NCBI GenBank assembly: GCA_964473525.1
Contig: CAYYPK010000019.1
Span: 62,001-126,000 of the forward strand
Direction: 5' to 3'
Length of the DNA stretch: 64,000 nucleotides
Origin: GCA-2687025 sp964473525
GTDB lineage: Bacteria > Poribacteria > WGA-4E > GCA-2687025
The notes under the pieces are model-generated. The model saw nothing but the letters and a program-made list of their open reading frames with translations. It had not been told where the DNA came from and did not search any database. The translations under genes were made by a program, and so were the position numbers. Shown here piece after piece: positions 17,092-26,343 of this stretch (within the stretch, counting starts at the first letter, position 1; every line of letters begins with the position of its first letter).

Positions 17092-17982
17092 TCATCGGCC
17101 CATCTTCAGGTCGCCCCACGTCGTCGTGATCCGGCCTGCGGCCGAGACGGACAGCGTCCTGTCGATCTCGAAGTCGGCGAAATGCACCTCGGCAGCCGTC
17201 GAGGTACCGCGGACGTAAATGCCCACGCCTCCCGGACCGAACAAGGGATCGCCCCGAGCGATGAGTTCCGAGGCTGGCGTGCGCTTGTCGCCGAGAGCGC
17301 CGATGTTCGTGGCCCGCATGTCGTCGGCGTCCAACCAGACCGTCTCGAGGCGCCGGAAGTCCAAGGACACGGTGTGTGCGCCGTCCGGCAGCATCTCTAT
17401 TCGAACACCGATCCAGTCGTCATCCTCGACGCCATTCCAGCCGGGGATCGGCCGGCGCTTGCCGCCTCCCCCCATCGCCTCGCGGCGCCCGATGGCGGGC
17501 CCCGCACGAGCGATCGGGAAGTTGCGGTCCCACTGCGCTACCGAGGTCCACTGCAGAGTCGACTGACCAGGCGACACGGTCACGTACTGTCCCGTTCGGC
17601 CGTCGGGCGCGCCGCGTTCGCCCATACGGAACACCACTCCCGCGGTCACGCCGGGCATGCCTCCGGGCACTGGAGTCTTGATGCGGAAGGAGACCGTGCC
17701 CGCCATCATGGTGAGACCCCGTAGCGCCCTGATCTCAACAGTACTCTGGGGAATCTGCACCACCAACAGGTCGTCCTCGAACCGCCAATCGGCCGTGAAC
17801 GGCCCATCGGTGTAGACCACGTCCAGGTCGGCGACGCTGGTCAGGCGGTGCGTCACGGCGTCGACGGGCGCCGCACACAGCACGAGTATGGCCAGTATCC
17901 CGGCGGCCCGCCATTGGCTAGCTCGAGGCCCTGCAGGCGCCGCTGTCGTGGTCGAGTATTCCCGGCGCGGTTCCGCGGCCAT
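17092..17982 (-). CDS. Secreted beta-sandwich protein with WGDLK tail
   Basis: 296 aa. Residues 24-42 are a signal-like hydrophobic stretch (AAGILAILVLCAAPVDAV) after a long Arg/Thr-rich N-region. The mature part is beta-rich (WRFEDDLLVVQI, GTVSFRIKTPV, GVRIEMLPDGAHTVSLDF, GVGIYVRGTSTAAEVHFADFEI) in the pattern of LamG/DUF1080-like concanavalin sandwiches; I cannot assign a family firmly. The chain ends RITTTWGDLKMGR, the same C-terminal motif seen in the LamG protein at 61548-62318 and, as WGxLR, in the three propeller proteins. A carbohydrate-binding role is inferred. Confidence 0.65.
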   Translation of the reverse strand: MAAEPRREYSTTTAAPAGPRASQWRAAGILAILVLCAAPVDAVTHRLTSVADLDVVYTDGPFTADWRFEDDLLVVQIPQSTVEIRALRGLTMMAGTVSFRIKTPVPGGMPGVTAGVVFRMGERGAPDGRTGQYVTVSPGQSTLQWTSVAQWDRNFPIARAGPAIGRREAMGGGGKRRPIPGWNGVEDDDWIGVRIEMLPDGAHTVSLDFRRLETVWLDADDMRATNIGALGDKRTPASELIARGDPLFGPGGVGIYVRGTSTAAEVHFADFEIDRTLSVSAAGRITTTWGDLKMGR

Positions 17983-18389
17983 CGTGCCACCCTATCTGCC
18001 TGTGGTTCGCGCGCCGAATGTGGGAGCCTTTGCGCTCGGTCGATCAATGTACTGCCCGTGGCTCGGTGTGATGTCGGTGTAAAGTGGATTATACCATACT
18101 TCGGTGGACAACTCCCCGACCGCCTAGCGGATGTTCGGCCAGCCGCTGTGTCACACCGGTACGTCTGGCCGACGGCGCCAGCAAGTAGGCCCGCATGCAC
18201 TGGTGCGCTCTCCCTAGTCTCTGCTACGACGCCATATGGCCACACCTGGTGGCGCCTCTTGACACACCTGCCAAGCGGTTGGTAAACAGCCCGGGAGCCG
18301 ACGGAGGCCCCGTGGCGGAACTCGTCGGCGACGAAGGCAGGGGGACGCTGGCCGAAGGAGCGCCAGCGCAATCCAAGGAGGAGAACACG
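17983..18389. other. Intergenic region between divergent genes
   Basis: About 400 bases without a supportable gene. It contains an unusually AT-rich patch for this genome (GTAAAGTGGATTATACC near 18080-18096) that could hold a -10 element, and the inverted repeat listed separately. Promoters for the genes on both sides are expected here, but no clear -35/-10 pair was found. Confidence 0.45.
18135..18172. repeat. Inverted repeat, 8-bp arms
   Basis: TCGGCCAG (18135-18142) and CTGGCCGA (18165-18172) are exact reverse complements separated by 22 bases. It lies about 220 bases upstream of the SnoaL-like gene. It could be a regulator-binding site or an RNA hairpin, or a chance palindrome in GC-rich DNA. 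Confidence 0.35.
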
Positions 18390-18806
18390 ATGAGCGCAAT
18401 CAGGGACGTTGCCGAGCGGTTCTTTGTAGCGTGTGAGGACGGCAAGGGATGGGACGTATGCAAGGAGTTCTGTCACCCAGACGCGACCTTCTCGGCGCAG
18501 GCCCCAGCGCTCGCCGAGGTCACCACGGTCCAGGGCTACACCGACTGGATCAAGGGTCTGTACACGTTCGTCTCGGGGGCGCGATACGACCTGAAGTCGT
18601 TTGCGGTTGACGAGGAGAGGAACAACGTCACCACGTTCGCCGTGTTCCACGGCACGCACACAGGCGAAGGCGGCCCGCTGCCACCTACGGGCAAGAGCGT
18701 CGCCACCGACTACTGCTACACCTTACAGGTCGAGGATGGGCGCATCCGTCATATGACGAAGATCTGGAACGACGGCGTCGCCATGCAGCAGCTCGGGTGG
18801 GCCTAG
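18390..18806 (+). CDS. SnoaL/NTF2-like protein
   Basis: 138 aa from the ATG at 18390, which follows AAGGAGG at ideal spacing. The sequence has the NTF2-like cone pattern: an N-terminal helix (IRDVAERFFVACEDGKGWDVCKEF), HPDATFSA, then strands (DLKSFAVDEERNNVTTFAVFHGTHTG, GKSVATDYCYTLQVEDGRIRHMTKIWND). The SnoaL/ketosteroid-isomerase superfamily covers polyketide cyclases, isomerases, hydratases and small-molecule binders; the specific reaction is unknown. It is convergent with the PEP-hydrolase family gene, with a strong hairpin between them. Confidence 0.85.
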   Translation: MSAIRDVAERFFVACEDGKGWDVCKEFCHPDATFSAQAPALAEVTTVQGYTDWIKGLYTFVSGARYDLKSFAVDEERNNVTTFAVFHGTHTGEGGPLPPTGKSVATDYCYTLQVEDGRIRHMTKIWNDGVAMQQLGWA

Positions 18807-18815
18807 GCGCCCAGC

Positions 18816-18839
18816 GCGGCGGCCCGACCTGGCCGCCGC
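18816..18839. terminator. Hairpin between convergent genes
   Basis: A 9-bp perfect GC stem (GCGGCGGCC / GGCCGCCGC) with a 6-base loop, sitting 10 bases after the SnoaL-like stop and 15 bases before the end of the opposite gene. There is no U-tract, so it would be an atypical bidirectional terminator or an RNA 3'-end stabiliser. Confidence 0.45.
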
Positions 18840-18854
18840 CAACACCGCGACCTC

Positions 18855-19682
18855 CTACAGACTCAGCGCCTTGAAGCTCTCGACCTGCCCTGTGATCGCG
18901 CGTTCGGTGGGCAGACGTTCGACGGACGACGCGCCGTAGAACCCAACGACACCCTCGGTGTGCTCGAGGATGTACGCGGCGTCTTCGGGTTCCGCGATGG
19001 GTCCACCGTGACAGATGACGAGGACATCGTCGCGCGCGGCCTTCGCCGCGTCGTGGATAGCCTGCACGCGCTCCGCCGCTTCCTCAATCGTGAGCGCGGT
19101 GGTCGCCCCTATGCTGCCCTTCGTCGTCAGTCCCATGTGGGCTACGAGAAGATCGCCGCCCGCCTGTGCCATCATCACCGCTTCCTCGGCGTTGAAGACA
19201 TACGGCGACGTGAACATGCCGAGGCCGTGCGCCGTCGCGATCATCTCGACCTCGAGGTCGTACCCCATGTCCGTCTCTTCGAGGTTGGAGCGGTACACGC
19301 CGTCGATGAGTCCGACGGTGGGGAAATTCTGCACGCCGGAGAAGCCTGTTGCCGTGAGTTGCGGGAGGTACACGTCCATCAGACGGAACGGGTCCGTGCC
19401 GCAGACCCCGGCCAGCACCGGTGTGTTGCGCGCGACAGGCAGCACCTCGGCCGCCATCTCGACGACGATGGCGTTCGCGTCGCCGTACGGCTGCATGCCC
19501 GACAGCGAGCCGCGCCCCGCCATACGGAATCGACCTGAGTTGTAGATGATGATCAGATCAATGCCGCCGGCTTCGGCGCACTTCGCGGATATGCCCGTGC
19601 CGGCGCCGCCGCCGATGATGGGCTTGCCCTGCGCTACGTTCGCCCGCAGCCGCCCGAGAACTTCGTCACGTGTAAACGCCAT
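18855..19682 (-). CDS. Phosphoenolpyruvate hydrolase family protein (TIM-barrel)
   Basis: 275 aa, full length for PF09370 (PEP_hydrolase, formerly 'TIM-barrel signal transduction protein'). Diagnostic segments are PIIGGGAGTGISAKCAEAGGIDLIIIYNSGRFRMAGRGSL near the N-terminus, PVLAGVCGTDPF, GFSGVQNFPTVGLIDG, LLVAHMGLTTKGSIGA and VICHGGPIAEPEDA. The family belongs to the PEP-mutase/isocitrate-lyase-like superfamily; the in vivo substrate of most members is unproven. The ATG is preceded by AGGAG. Confidence 0.85.
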   Translation of the reverse strand: MAFTRDEVLGRLRANVAQGKPIIGGGAGTGISAKCAEAGGIDLIIIYNSGRFRMAGRGSLSGMQPYGDANAIVVEMAAEVLPVARNTPVLAGVCGTDPFRLMDVYLPQLTATGFSGVQNFPTVGLIDGVYRSNLEETDMGYDLEVEMIATAHGLGMFTSPYVFNAEEAVMMAQAGGDLLVAHMGLTTKGSIGATTALTIEEAAERVQAIHDAAKAARDDVLVICHGGPIAEPEDAAYILEHTEGVVGFYGASSVERLPTERAITGQVESFKALSL

Positions 19683-19801
19683 GATGCGCTCCTGGTCGGC
19701 TCGCGACCTGTGTTCTTACGCCTATGTTCGTACGCCCGTGGATCGGCACGGCAAGGATGGAACAGCTTGGGACGAACCGCAACCGGCGAAGGCGAGGGGC
19801 G

Positions 19802-21409
19802 TCACGCCGTCTCGTGGGACGCCTGCCACGTGGACCAGTTGCCCGTGACGAGTCGGAGGCGCGTGGATTCCTCCTCGAACACAAGCAGACGCGTGGCGAC
19901 CTTGTCCACGAAGAACCGGTCGTGGCTGACGACGATGGCGCCGCCCGGGTAGTGCGCCAGGGCTCGCTCCATCACCTGCGAACTGGTGAGGTCCAGGTGG
20001 TTCGTAGGCTCGTCGAGGATGATGAGTGGAGCGCCCGAAAGCAGGCACATCGCCAACGCCACGCGCGCCTGCTCGCCACCGGAGAGCGTGCCGATCTTCT
20101 GTTGCAGATCCAGTTCCGAGAAGCGCATGAGCGACAGGAACCGGTTCACCTGCTTACGTGGGGCGGCGTAGCCGAGGCCGCCGAAGTTCACCGCGTGCGT
20201 GACCGTGTCGTTCAGGTCCAGGTCGTCGCGCATCTGGTTGAAGTAGGCGTAAGGGATGTCGCCGCGCCCCCAGCGCACGTCGCCAGTGTCGGGCGCCTCG
20301 CCTTCGGTCAGCACCCTCAGGAGAGTGCTCTTGCCACAGCCGTTCGCGCCGACCACGACGAGGCGTTCGCCACGATGCACCTCGAACGATACGTCCTCGA
20401 ACAGCGCCTGCCCGTCGTAGCCCTTGGATAGGTTCTCCGCGCGGCACAGTATCTCCGGCGCGTTGATGCCGCGGTAGATGCTCGTGATGACGCGATCCAC
20501 GGGCTTCGGCTCGACGGCGTGTTTGATGTTCGCTAGCTTGCGGTGCATGCGCCTGCTCGGGTCGCGTCGGGCCTCCTCGCGGTCACGGATCGCCTCCGCC
20601 TCGAAGATCAGCAACTCCTGCTCGTACTGGAACTGCCGCTCCATACGCTTCAGGCGTATGGGCTTCTCACGGACATACTGCGTGTAGCCGCCCTTGTATT
20701 CGTGCAGGTGGAAGTTCTCGATCTCGACGACGCGTGTGACCACGGCGTCCAGGAAGTGGCGGTCGTGCGACACGACGATGAGCGCGCCGTTCAGCTTGAC
20801 GAGCCACTGCTCCAGCCACGCCAGCCCCTCAATGTCGAGGAAGTTCGTCGGCTCGTCCAGCAGCAGCAGGTCGGGATCCTCGAGCAGGATCTTCGCGAGC
20901 GCCGCCCGGTTTTGCCATCCGCCCGAGAGCTGCTCGACAGGGCGATTCGCGTGGACCTCGCTGAACCCCAGCTTGGTCAGCACGGTCTCTATCTGGCTCT
21001 GGTACGTCCAGCCGTCGATGCGCTCCATCTCCTCCAGCAGCTTCGACTGACGCTCGATGAGCTTGTCGATGTCCGCCGCGTCGGCCATGGCCGCTTCGAC
21101 CTCGCGGAGCTCCTTGTCGAGGGCGTGTACCTCGGGGAACAACTCGTCCAGTATCTCGCGTATGGACTGGCCGCCGCCGAGCGTCGAGAATTGAGAGAAG
21201 TACCCCACCGTGGCGTCATCGGCGATGTCGACGCTGCCGGCGTCGGCCTCCTCCTGGCCGAGGATCATGCGGAAGACCGTCGTCTTGCCGGAGCCGTTCT
21301 TGCCGATGAGTCCGACGCGCTCTCCCTCCTGTAGGCGGAAGGACACGTCCCGTAGGACGCGGTTCGCGTCGTAGCTCTTCGAGACCTTGTGGAGTCGGAT
21401 CAGGCTCAT
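19802..21409 (-). CDS. ABC-F family ATP-binding protein
   Basis: 535 aa from the ATG at 21409 (MSLIRLHKVSKSYDANRV); the upstream open extension of about 270 codons has no family similarity. Two ABC domains in tandem lack any membrane domain: Walker A GKNGSGKT (36-43) with LSGGWQNRAALAKIL and LLLDEPTNFLD, then Walker A GANGCGKS (about 350) with LSGGEQARVALAMCL and IILDEPTNHLD. The linker between them is charged and helical (the P-site tRNA interaction motif region). ABC-F proteins act on ribosomes in translation control or antibiotic protection; which subfamily (Uup, YbiT, YdiF-like) cannot be fixed here. Confidence 0.93.
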   Translation of the reverse strand: MSLIRLHKVSKSYDANRVLRDVSFRLQEGERVGLIGKNGSGKTTVFRMILGQEEADAGSVDIADDATVGYFSQFSTLGGGQSIREILDELFPEVHALDKELREVEAAMADAADIDKLIERQSKLLEEMERIDGWTYQSQIETVLTKLGFSEVHANRPVEQLSGGWQNRAALAKILLEDPDLLLLDEPTNFLDIEGLAWLEQWLVKLNGALIVVSHDRHFLDAVVTRVVEIENFHLHEYKGGYTQYVREKPIRLKRMERQFQYEQELLIFEAEAIRDREEARRDPSRRMHRKLANIKHAVEPKPVDRVITSIYRGINAPEILCRAENLSKGYDGQALFEDVSFEVHRGERLVVVGANGCGKSTLLRVLTEGEAPDTGDVRWGRGDIPYAYFNQMRDDLDLNDTVTHAVNFGGLGYAAPRKQVNRFLSLMRFSELDLQQKIGTLSGGEQARVALAMCLLSGAPLIILDEPTNHLDLTSSQVMERALAHYPGGAIVVSHDRFFVDKVATRLLVFEEESTRLRLVTGNWSTWQASHETA

Positions 21410-21707
21410 GCGTAGGGCTTCGGTGCTATTCGTGAGTCGCTGAGGCGCCAGACACATAGAACATCGTGGGGCGTGCGTCGTCAACCCGTCTGTCCATCCC
21501 AGCCGCCTGGGAGGCGTGAGCGCCCTGGTAAGGGCGCCGTCCGGCCGAGGGCCGGATTGCGTGCGTCCCGTCCGGCGCGAGGGTAGCATGCGCGCACGGG
21601 GGACGGCGCCAGGTGTTCCCATGTCACAGCGAGTCGGCCGCCCTGGTCGGCCTTCGCTGGAGCCCAGGAGTGGCGTGGAGCGCCCACCACGCAGAAAGGG
21701 AGCGCGC
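21410..21707. other. Divergent intergenic region
   Basis: About 300 bases between the ABC-F gene (minus) and the small coiled-coil gene (plus). It contains a short GC hairpin CCGGCC-GAG-GGCCGG (21541-21555). No clear promoter boxes or gene were found. Confidence 0.4.
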
Positions 21708-22109
21708 ATGAAGCCGCACCGAACGTACGTTCCGTGGATCGCGGTGGCTCTGCTCGTGGGCGTCTTCATCGGCAGGTTCGCTCTCCCTCGCGCGGCTGAC
21801 GCATATCGCAGCCCCGCGGACGAGCCCCTACGCGTTACAGACACGCAGACGATGGCAGTCGCGCAGGTAGGCATATCGCGGGGTGGCGCTTCGAGTGATT
21901 GGGAAGCCGAGATCGGCACGGTGCTACGGCATCTCGACGGACTGGACCGCCGCATCGCGGCCCTGGAACGTGGACGTGAGGATTCCCGGGGCGGCTCTAA
22001 TGTGGCGAGTGACGTCGGAGCCCTCCGCCGGGATGTGGCGAGTGTCCAAGACCAGTTGCGGAAACAGGGAGCGGACATCCAGGCGCTGCGGCGCGTGCTG
22101 CCGCGCTGA
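21708..22109 (+). CDS. Small single-pass membrane protein with coiled coil
   Basis: 133 aa from the ATG at 21708, preceded by GAAAGGGAG. Residues 8-26 are one hydrophobic helix (VPWIAVALLVGVFIGRFAL). From about residue 65 the chain is a predicted coiled coil (IGTVLRHLDGLDRRIAALERGRED, then DVGALRRDVASVQDQLRKQGADIQALRRVL). N-in/C-out topology would put the coiled coil in the periplasm, where it could oligomerise or bridge to envelope partners. No family is recognised. Confidence 0.6.
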   Translation: MKPHRTYVPWIAVALLVGVFIGRFALPRAADAYRSPADEPLRVTDTQTMAVAQVGISRGGASSDWEAEIGTVLRHLDGLDRRIAALERGREDSRGGSNVASDVGALRRDVASVQDQLRKQGADIQALRRVLPR

Positions 22110-22376
22110 CCCCAACCGCCCTGCGGCGCGACCTGTACGACGCGCTGAACGGCCGTCGCAAGCGGGGAAAAGCAGATGCACACGAGCATCTCGTGTCTGG
22201 CGAGCGCCATCTTCATCATCAGAGTCTGCCCGCTCGCCGTGGGAGGCGACAGGGAGCAGTCGCGCGCGTTCCTCTAGGCGCGCGTGCTCGAGGGCGAGGC
22301 GCTACTGACATCCTGCCTCACTTCCCCGTGGCCGTATGGTATAGTCGGGGTGGGCTAGCCGGGAGTCAGGGACAGC

Positions 22377-22991
22377 ATGTCAGGCATCGAACCCGACGAC
22401 ATCGACACCGGTGGGTGCGAGTGGGCGACCAGCGCTCCTGACTACCGCGCGTACCACGACGACGAGTGGGGAATGCCGGTCGGCGATGACAGCCGGCTGT
22501 TCGAGAAGCTCTGCCTCGAGGGTTTCCAGTCCGGCCTGTCTTGGCTGACCATCCTACGCAAGCGCGACGCCTTCCGGCGCGCGTTCGCGGACTTCGACTT
22601 CGAGAAGGTCGCCCGGTTCAACAGCCGTAGCGTCGACAGGCTGCTGAAGGACGCGTCCATCGTCCGACATCGCGGCAAGATCGAGTCGACGATCAACAAC
22701 GCGCGCTACGCCGTCAAGTTGCGGGAGGCTCGCGGCTCGCTCGCCAGCTACTTCTGGTCCTTCGAGCCTGACCGTCGGTCCTGCCCCGACCCAATACCGC
22801 CGCACACGCCTGAATCCGCCGCCCTGAGCAAAGACCTGAAGCGCCTGGGCTTCACGTTCGTCGGCCCCACCACCGCATACGCGTTCATGCAGGCGATGGG
22901 TCTGGTGAACGACCACGTCGATGGCTGCCCGGCGCGCGCGCGCTGTGAGGACGCGCGCCAGGAGCTCAGCCTGCTGACGCGACGCGCGTAG
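22377..22991 (+). CDS. tag: DNA-3-methyladenine glycosylase I
   Basis: 204 aa. TAG excises 3-methyladenine from alkylated DNA in base-excision repair. The catalytic/binding Glu is E48 in LEGFQSGLSWLTIL, and the four zinc ligands are in place: C14, H27 (YHDDEWG) and the C-terminal HxxxC pair in NDHVDGC. FVGPTTAYAFMQAMGLVNDH is also characteristic. The ATG gives a slightly long N-terminus with the expected CEWA motif at residue 14. A TATAGT at 22340-22345 is a possible -10. Confidence 0.95.
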   Translation: MSGIEPDDIDTGGCEWATSAPDYRAYHDDEWGMPVGDDSRLFEKLCLEGFQSGLSWLTILRKRDAFRRAFADFDFEKVARFNSRSVDRLLKDASIVRHRGKIESTINNARYAVKLREARGSLASYFWSFEPDRRSCPDPIPPHTPESAALSKDLKRLGFTFVGPTTAYAFMQAMGLVNDHVDGCPARARCEDARQELSLLTRRA

Positions 22992-23096
22992 ACGTCATGT
23001 CTAGGACGCCCGTGGACATCTCGCCGGCCCTCGCCAGACGCATGCCGGCACCGCGCTGCGGCCGGAAACGCGCGGCTGGCTTCCCGACGGAGGGGC

Positions 23097-24716
23097 TCAG
23101 CCGTCGCCGTCAAGCAGGTCGACTCGCGCGCCATCGGGTAGCGGCAAGGACAGCACCATGTAGTCGTAGAACCGGGGCAGAACCCCGGTCAGGTTGATGT
23201 CGGAGCCGTCGCTGTGCGGCCGCACTAGCCCACGCACCACATCCGCCCAGGCCTGTGGGTCGTCCGCGTGGGGATTCTGGATGCCAGCGACCAGGGCCGG
23301 GAGCTCGTCATCCGGTGTCACGTCGATGCTCGCCATGAGGTCGATGCCGTCCCACTCCTTCTCGAACGCCGTCAGCACGACTTCCATGGGCGCGCGGCCG
23401 AGGAACGGGGCATGGGTCAGGTCGAGCAGATAGTCAACGAGGTGAACCGCGCGCTGTACGTCCTCGCCGCGAAGCACGATGTGCCCCTGGGCGCCAGGGG
23501 CGTCTCCCACGGCAACCGCGTTCCCGTCGATCTTCCTGGCTGCTGCTTCCCGGCGTTCGTCGGGTGATTCGCCCCAGGAGACGAGGACGCGCTGCCCGTC
23601 CTCGCCCTCGGGCACGTCGACCGTACGGATGATCGCGTCGACTTCGGCGGGCAGGTACGTGGCGAAGCTCGCGCCGAGATCGCCGGACGCGCGGAAACGG
23701 GCGCGCACCATCTCCATCGCGAGAAGAGAGCAGGCGCGCTTGAGCGGCCAGGGCGCATCCGCGGATAGGTAGACGGCGGGGGCGTGCCGCGCCATGAGGA
23801 GAAGTCGGTCGTGCGCGGGCAGGAGCATGTCCATGTCGCCCAGGAGCTCAGTGTCGCGGGCGACGGTGAGATAGCGGTAGTACGCGCCCACCGCCGCGAT
23901 CATGTTCTCCATCTCATGGTCCATCGCCTGCTGGAACTGATCGGCGGCCGCGAAACGGATCGATCCGCCCTTCGCCAGAACCGACTCCCGGTCCAACACT
24001 TCGAGGGCGATCTGCTCCGACCGCCAACGGCCGTAGAGCTCGTAGTCGTAGCAGGACCAGTTCGTCGTGTCTGGCACGTTTGCCAACGGGAACTGCCCGT
24101 TGCGGTGGCCTCTGTGGATCTCCGTCGAATCGAAGAACGCGTGCATGCTGCGTGACAGACCACGGCCCGCGAGCTTCTCCCAGGACAGCGCTTGGAGCGG
24201 AGGGTCGTCTATGCGCAGGCGGTCGTAGTTGATGCCCGGTTCACGGGGATCGAACGGCAGCCAGTAGTCCTGCACCGACTGCGGCAGGAAGGACCAGATG
24301 CGCGCCCCCCGGACGCCGGGCCGCATGACGTCCGACTCATGGCGGGGATACCATACGTCGCCGTGGGCGATGGCCAGGCTGTCTGTCAGGTAGTGGACGC
24401 GGATCGACGCCGTGAGCAGGGCCTTAGCCGTCTCTCCACGCTTTAGGTAGTCAATCGCTTTCATTGTGTACAGAAGCCCGGCCGCGCGATGGTTCTCATG
24501 CCCGAGGGGCTGGTCGCGCATCTGGTCCGGCGCCATGGCGCCGATGCACGCCGTCCAGTTCGACTGGAACGGCTCTGGCGCGATCTGGGCGCCGTATTGG
24601 GACGCGGGAATGTGCGTGCCCGCTCCGGCAGCGAAGGCTGCCCGGGGGCCAAGGCAGCAGGACGCCAGCGCGACCACGACACACACGCCGAACCAACCGC
24701 CCATACGCCAGCCCAT
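23097..24716 (-). CDS. Secreted alpha-helical protein, possibly zinc-dependent phospholipase C-like
   Basis: 539 aa from the ATG at 24716 (AGGG at good spacing; a GTG at 24752 and an ATG at 24704 are alternatives). The signal peptide is about residues 7-29 (GWFGVCVVVALASCCLGPRAAFA). The mature N-terminus begins GTHIPAS and includes HENHRAAGLLYTMKAIDYLKRGETAKALL and HYLTDSLAIAHGD. This spacing of His/Asp residues on long helices is reminiscent of the zinc-dependent phospholipase C / S1-P1 nuclease fold. That assignment is tentative, because the canonical N-terminal Trp-1 and the full ligand set were not verified. The C-terminal half is unassigned. Confidence 0.6.
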   Translation of the reverse strand: MGWRMGGWFGVCVVVALASCCLGPRAAFAAGAGTHIPASQYGAQIAPEPFQSNWTACIGAMAPDQMRDQPLGHENHRAAGLLYTMKAIDYLKRGETAKALLTASIRVHYLTDSLAIAHGDVWYPRHESDVMRPGVRGARIWSFLPQSVQDYWLPFDPREPGINYDRLRIDDPPLQALSWEKLAGRGLSRSMHAFFDSTEIHRGHRNGQFPLANVPDTTNWSCYDYELYGRWRSEQIALEVLDRESVLAKGGSIRFAAADQFQQAMDHEMENMIAAVGAYYRYLTVARDTELLGDMDMLLPAHDRLLLMARHAPAVYLSADAPWPLKRACSLLAMEMVRARFRASGDLGASFATYLPAEVDAIIRTVDVPEGEDGQRVLVSWGESPDERREAAARKIDGNAVAVGDAPGAQGHIVLRGEDVQRAVHLVDYLLDLTHAPFLGRAPMEVVLTAFEKEWDGIDLMASIDVTPDDELPALVAGIQNPHADDPQAWADVVRGLVRPHSDGSDINLTGVLPRFYDYMVLSLPLPDGARVDLLDGDG

Positions 24717-24770
24717 CCTTCGCCCTGCTTGCTGTTGAGCGACGGGCGCCACCCGTGCCGCCTGGCGCCG

Positions 24771-26177
24771 CTAATGCATTCTGTTCAGCCCGTCAAACGC
24801 AGCCGTCTTGTAGCACTCGGCGAGCGTCGGGTAGTTGAACACCGCGTCCACGAAGTACTCGACCGTCCCGCCGAACGCGAGCACCGCCTGCCCGATGTGG
24901 ATCAGCTCGCTCGCGCCCTCCCCGATGATGTGGACGCCGAGGAGCTCCTGCGTCTCAATGTGGAAGAGCAGCTTCAGGAGACCCGTCGTGTCTCCGAGGA
25001 TCTCGCCACGCGCGATCTCGCGATACTGCGCCTTGCCCACCTCATAGGGAACGCCGTCGTCGGTGAGTTCCTCTTCGGTGCGCCCCACCATGGCCATCTC
25101 CGGGATGGCGTAGACACCGTACGGGAACAACGCCGGTATGCTGTGACAGGCTGCTCCGAAGGCGTGGCACGCGGCCAAGCGGCCCTGCTCCATGGAGGTG
25201 GAGGCGAGGCTCGGGAAGCCGACGACATCACCGACCGCGTAGATGTTCGGCGCCGCCGTGCAGTAGTTCTCGTCCACCTTAATGCGCCCGCGTTCGTCCG
25301 CGGAAAGCCCCGCCTGATCGAGGCCCAGCCTCGACGTGGACCCCGTACGACCGATGCTGTACAGCGCCTTCTCCGCGTTGATCTGCTTGCCGCTGCCGAG
25401 GTGGAGCCGTACCCGCTCGCCGAACGTGGGATCGTCGTAACGCTCTATGCCACTTACTTCTTCACCGAGGCGGAAGCTGCACCGATCCTGGCGCATGTGG
25501 TAGACGAGAGCGTCGATGATCTCGTGGTCGACGAAGTCCAGCAGGCGCGGGCGCTTGTCGATGACAGTAACACGCACGCCGAGAGTGGCGAGCATGCTGG
25601 CGTACTCGACCCCAATGACGCCGCCGCCGACGACCGCAAGCGTCCGCGGCAAGCGGTCCAGCGTCAGGACATCGTCGCTAGTGAAGATGTGCGTCCCGTC
25701 GAACGGGATGTGTTCGTCGCGGGTCACTGACGTGCCGACGGCGATCACGATCTTGTCCGCTGTTACGTCGCGCCACCCCGCGCGCCCGACGAAGGTGAGG
25801 CGGATCGTGTTTGGGTCTACGAACGCGCCTTCCGCCTCGAGGACATCGACATCGTTGCGCACGAGCTGGTGGCGCATGACGTCCGCTTCGTGGCGTATGA
25901 CGTGGTCAGCGCGGAACAGCAGATCCTCCATAGTGATGTGCTGCTTGACGGCGTAGGATGCGCCGTACACCTCGCGGTCTCTGTATCCGGACAGACGCAT
26001 GACGGCTTCGCGTAGCGTCTTGCTCGGGATCGTGCCCGTGTTCACACACACCCCGCCGACGACCGCCTTCCGCTCGACCAGCCCGACGCGCTTGCCCAGC
26101 TTCGACGCCTGGATGGCGGCTCGGTGCCCTGCGGGGCCGGAGCCGATGACGATCATGTCGTAGTCGAACTCAGGCAT
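24771..26177 (-). CDS. sthA: Soluble pyridine nucleotide transhydrogenase (Si-specific)
   Basis: 468 aa flavoprotein of the disulfide-reductase fold. FAD-binding GSGPAG is at 12-17, and a second Rossmann motif GGGVIGVEYA is mid-chain for NAD(P). The redox region reads C44-VNTG-T49 where lipoamide dehydrogenase and glutathione reductase have CxxxxC; loss of the second Cys is typical of SthA, which exchanges hydride between NADPH and NAD+. The C-terminal dimerisation domain (HIIGEGASELIHIGQAVLAFGGTVEYF) closely matches the SthA consensus. Cytoplasmic; balances NADPH against NADH. Confidence 0.93.
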   Translation of the reverse strand: MPEFDYDMIVIGSGPAGHRAAIQASKLGKRVGLVERKAVVGGVCVNTGTIPSKTLREAVMRLSGYRDREVYGASYAVKQHITMEDLLFRADHVIRHEADVMRHQLVRNDVDVLEAEGAFVDPNTIRLTFVGRAGWRDVTADKIVIAVGTSVTRDEHIPFDGTHIFTSDDVLTLDRLPRTLAVVGGGVIGVEYASMLATLGVRVTVIDKRPRLLDFVDHEIIDALVYHMRQDRCSFRLGEEVSGIERYDDPTFGERVRLHLGSGKQINAEKALYSIGRTGSTSRLGLDQAGLSADERGRIKVDENYCTAAPNIYAVGDVVGFPSLASTSMEQGRLAACHAFGAACHSIPALFPYGVYAIPEMAMVGRTEEELTDDGVPYEVGKAQYREIARGEILGDTTGLLKLLFHIETQELLGVHIIGEGASELIHIGQAVLAFGGTVEYFVDAVFNYPTLAECYKTAAFDGLNRMH

Positions 26178-26343
26178 AGGGTCTCCACTTCGGCTCAGTC
26201 GCGCGAGAGCAACCGAATTCTACTCGATGGCTTCGGTGGTAGTCGTGGCCGTCGCTTCGGTCGGAGCCGTTGCGGCGTCTGGGTCTTCCCAGTAGTGTCG
26301 ACGTGCCGCCGCGCCATCCGCCGCCACCGTCGAGGACGCCGCC

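Noticed and set aside
20543..21334. Long open frame on the plus strand opposite the ABC-F gene
   Set aside because: It is a GC-driven antisense open frame; the minus strand encodes a complete ABC-F protein with both Walker motifs.
21541..21555. CCGGCC-GAG-GGCCGG as a terminator
   Set aside because: No T-run, a short stem, and a location between divergent genes where no transcript should end; probably a chance palindrome at this GC content.
24771..26177. Dihydrolipoamide dehydrogenase
   Set aside because: The second redox Cys of CxxxxC is Thr49, and the C-terminal segment matches SthA; no other pyruvate dehydrogenase-type genes are nearby.
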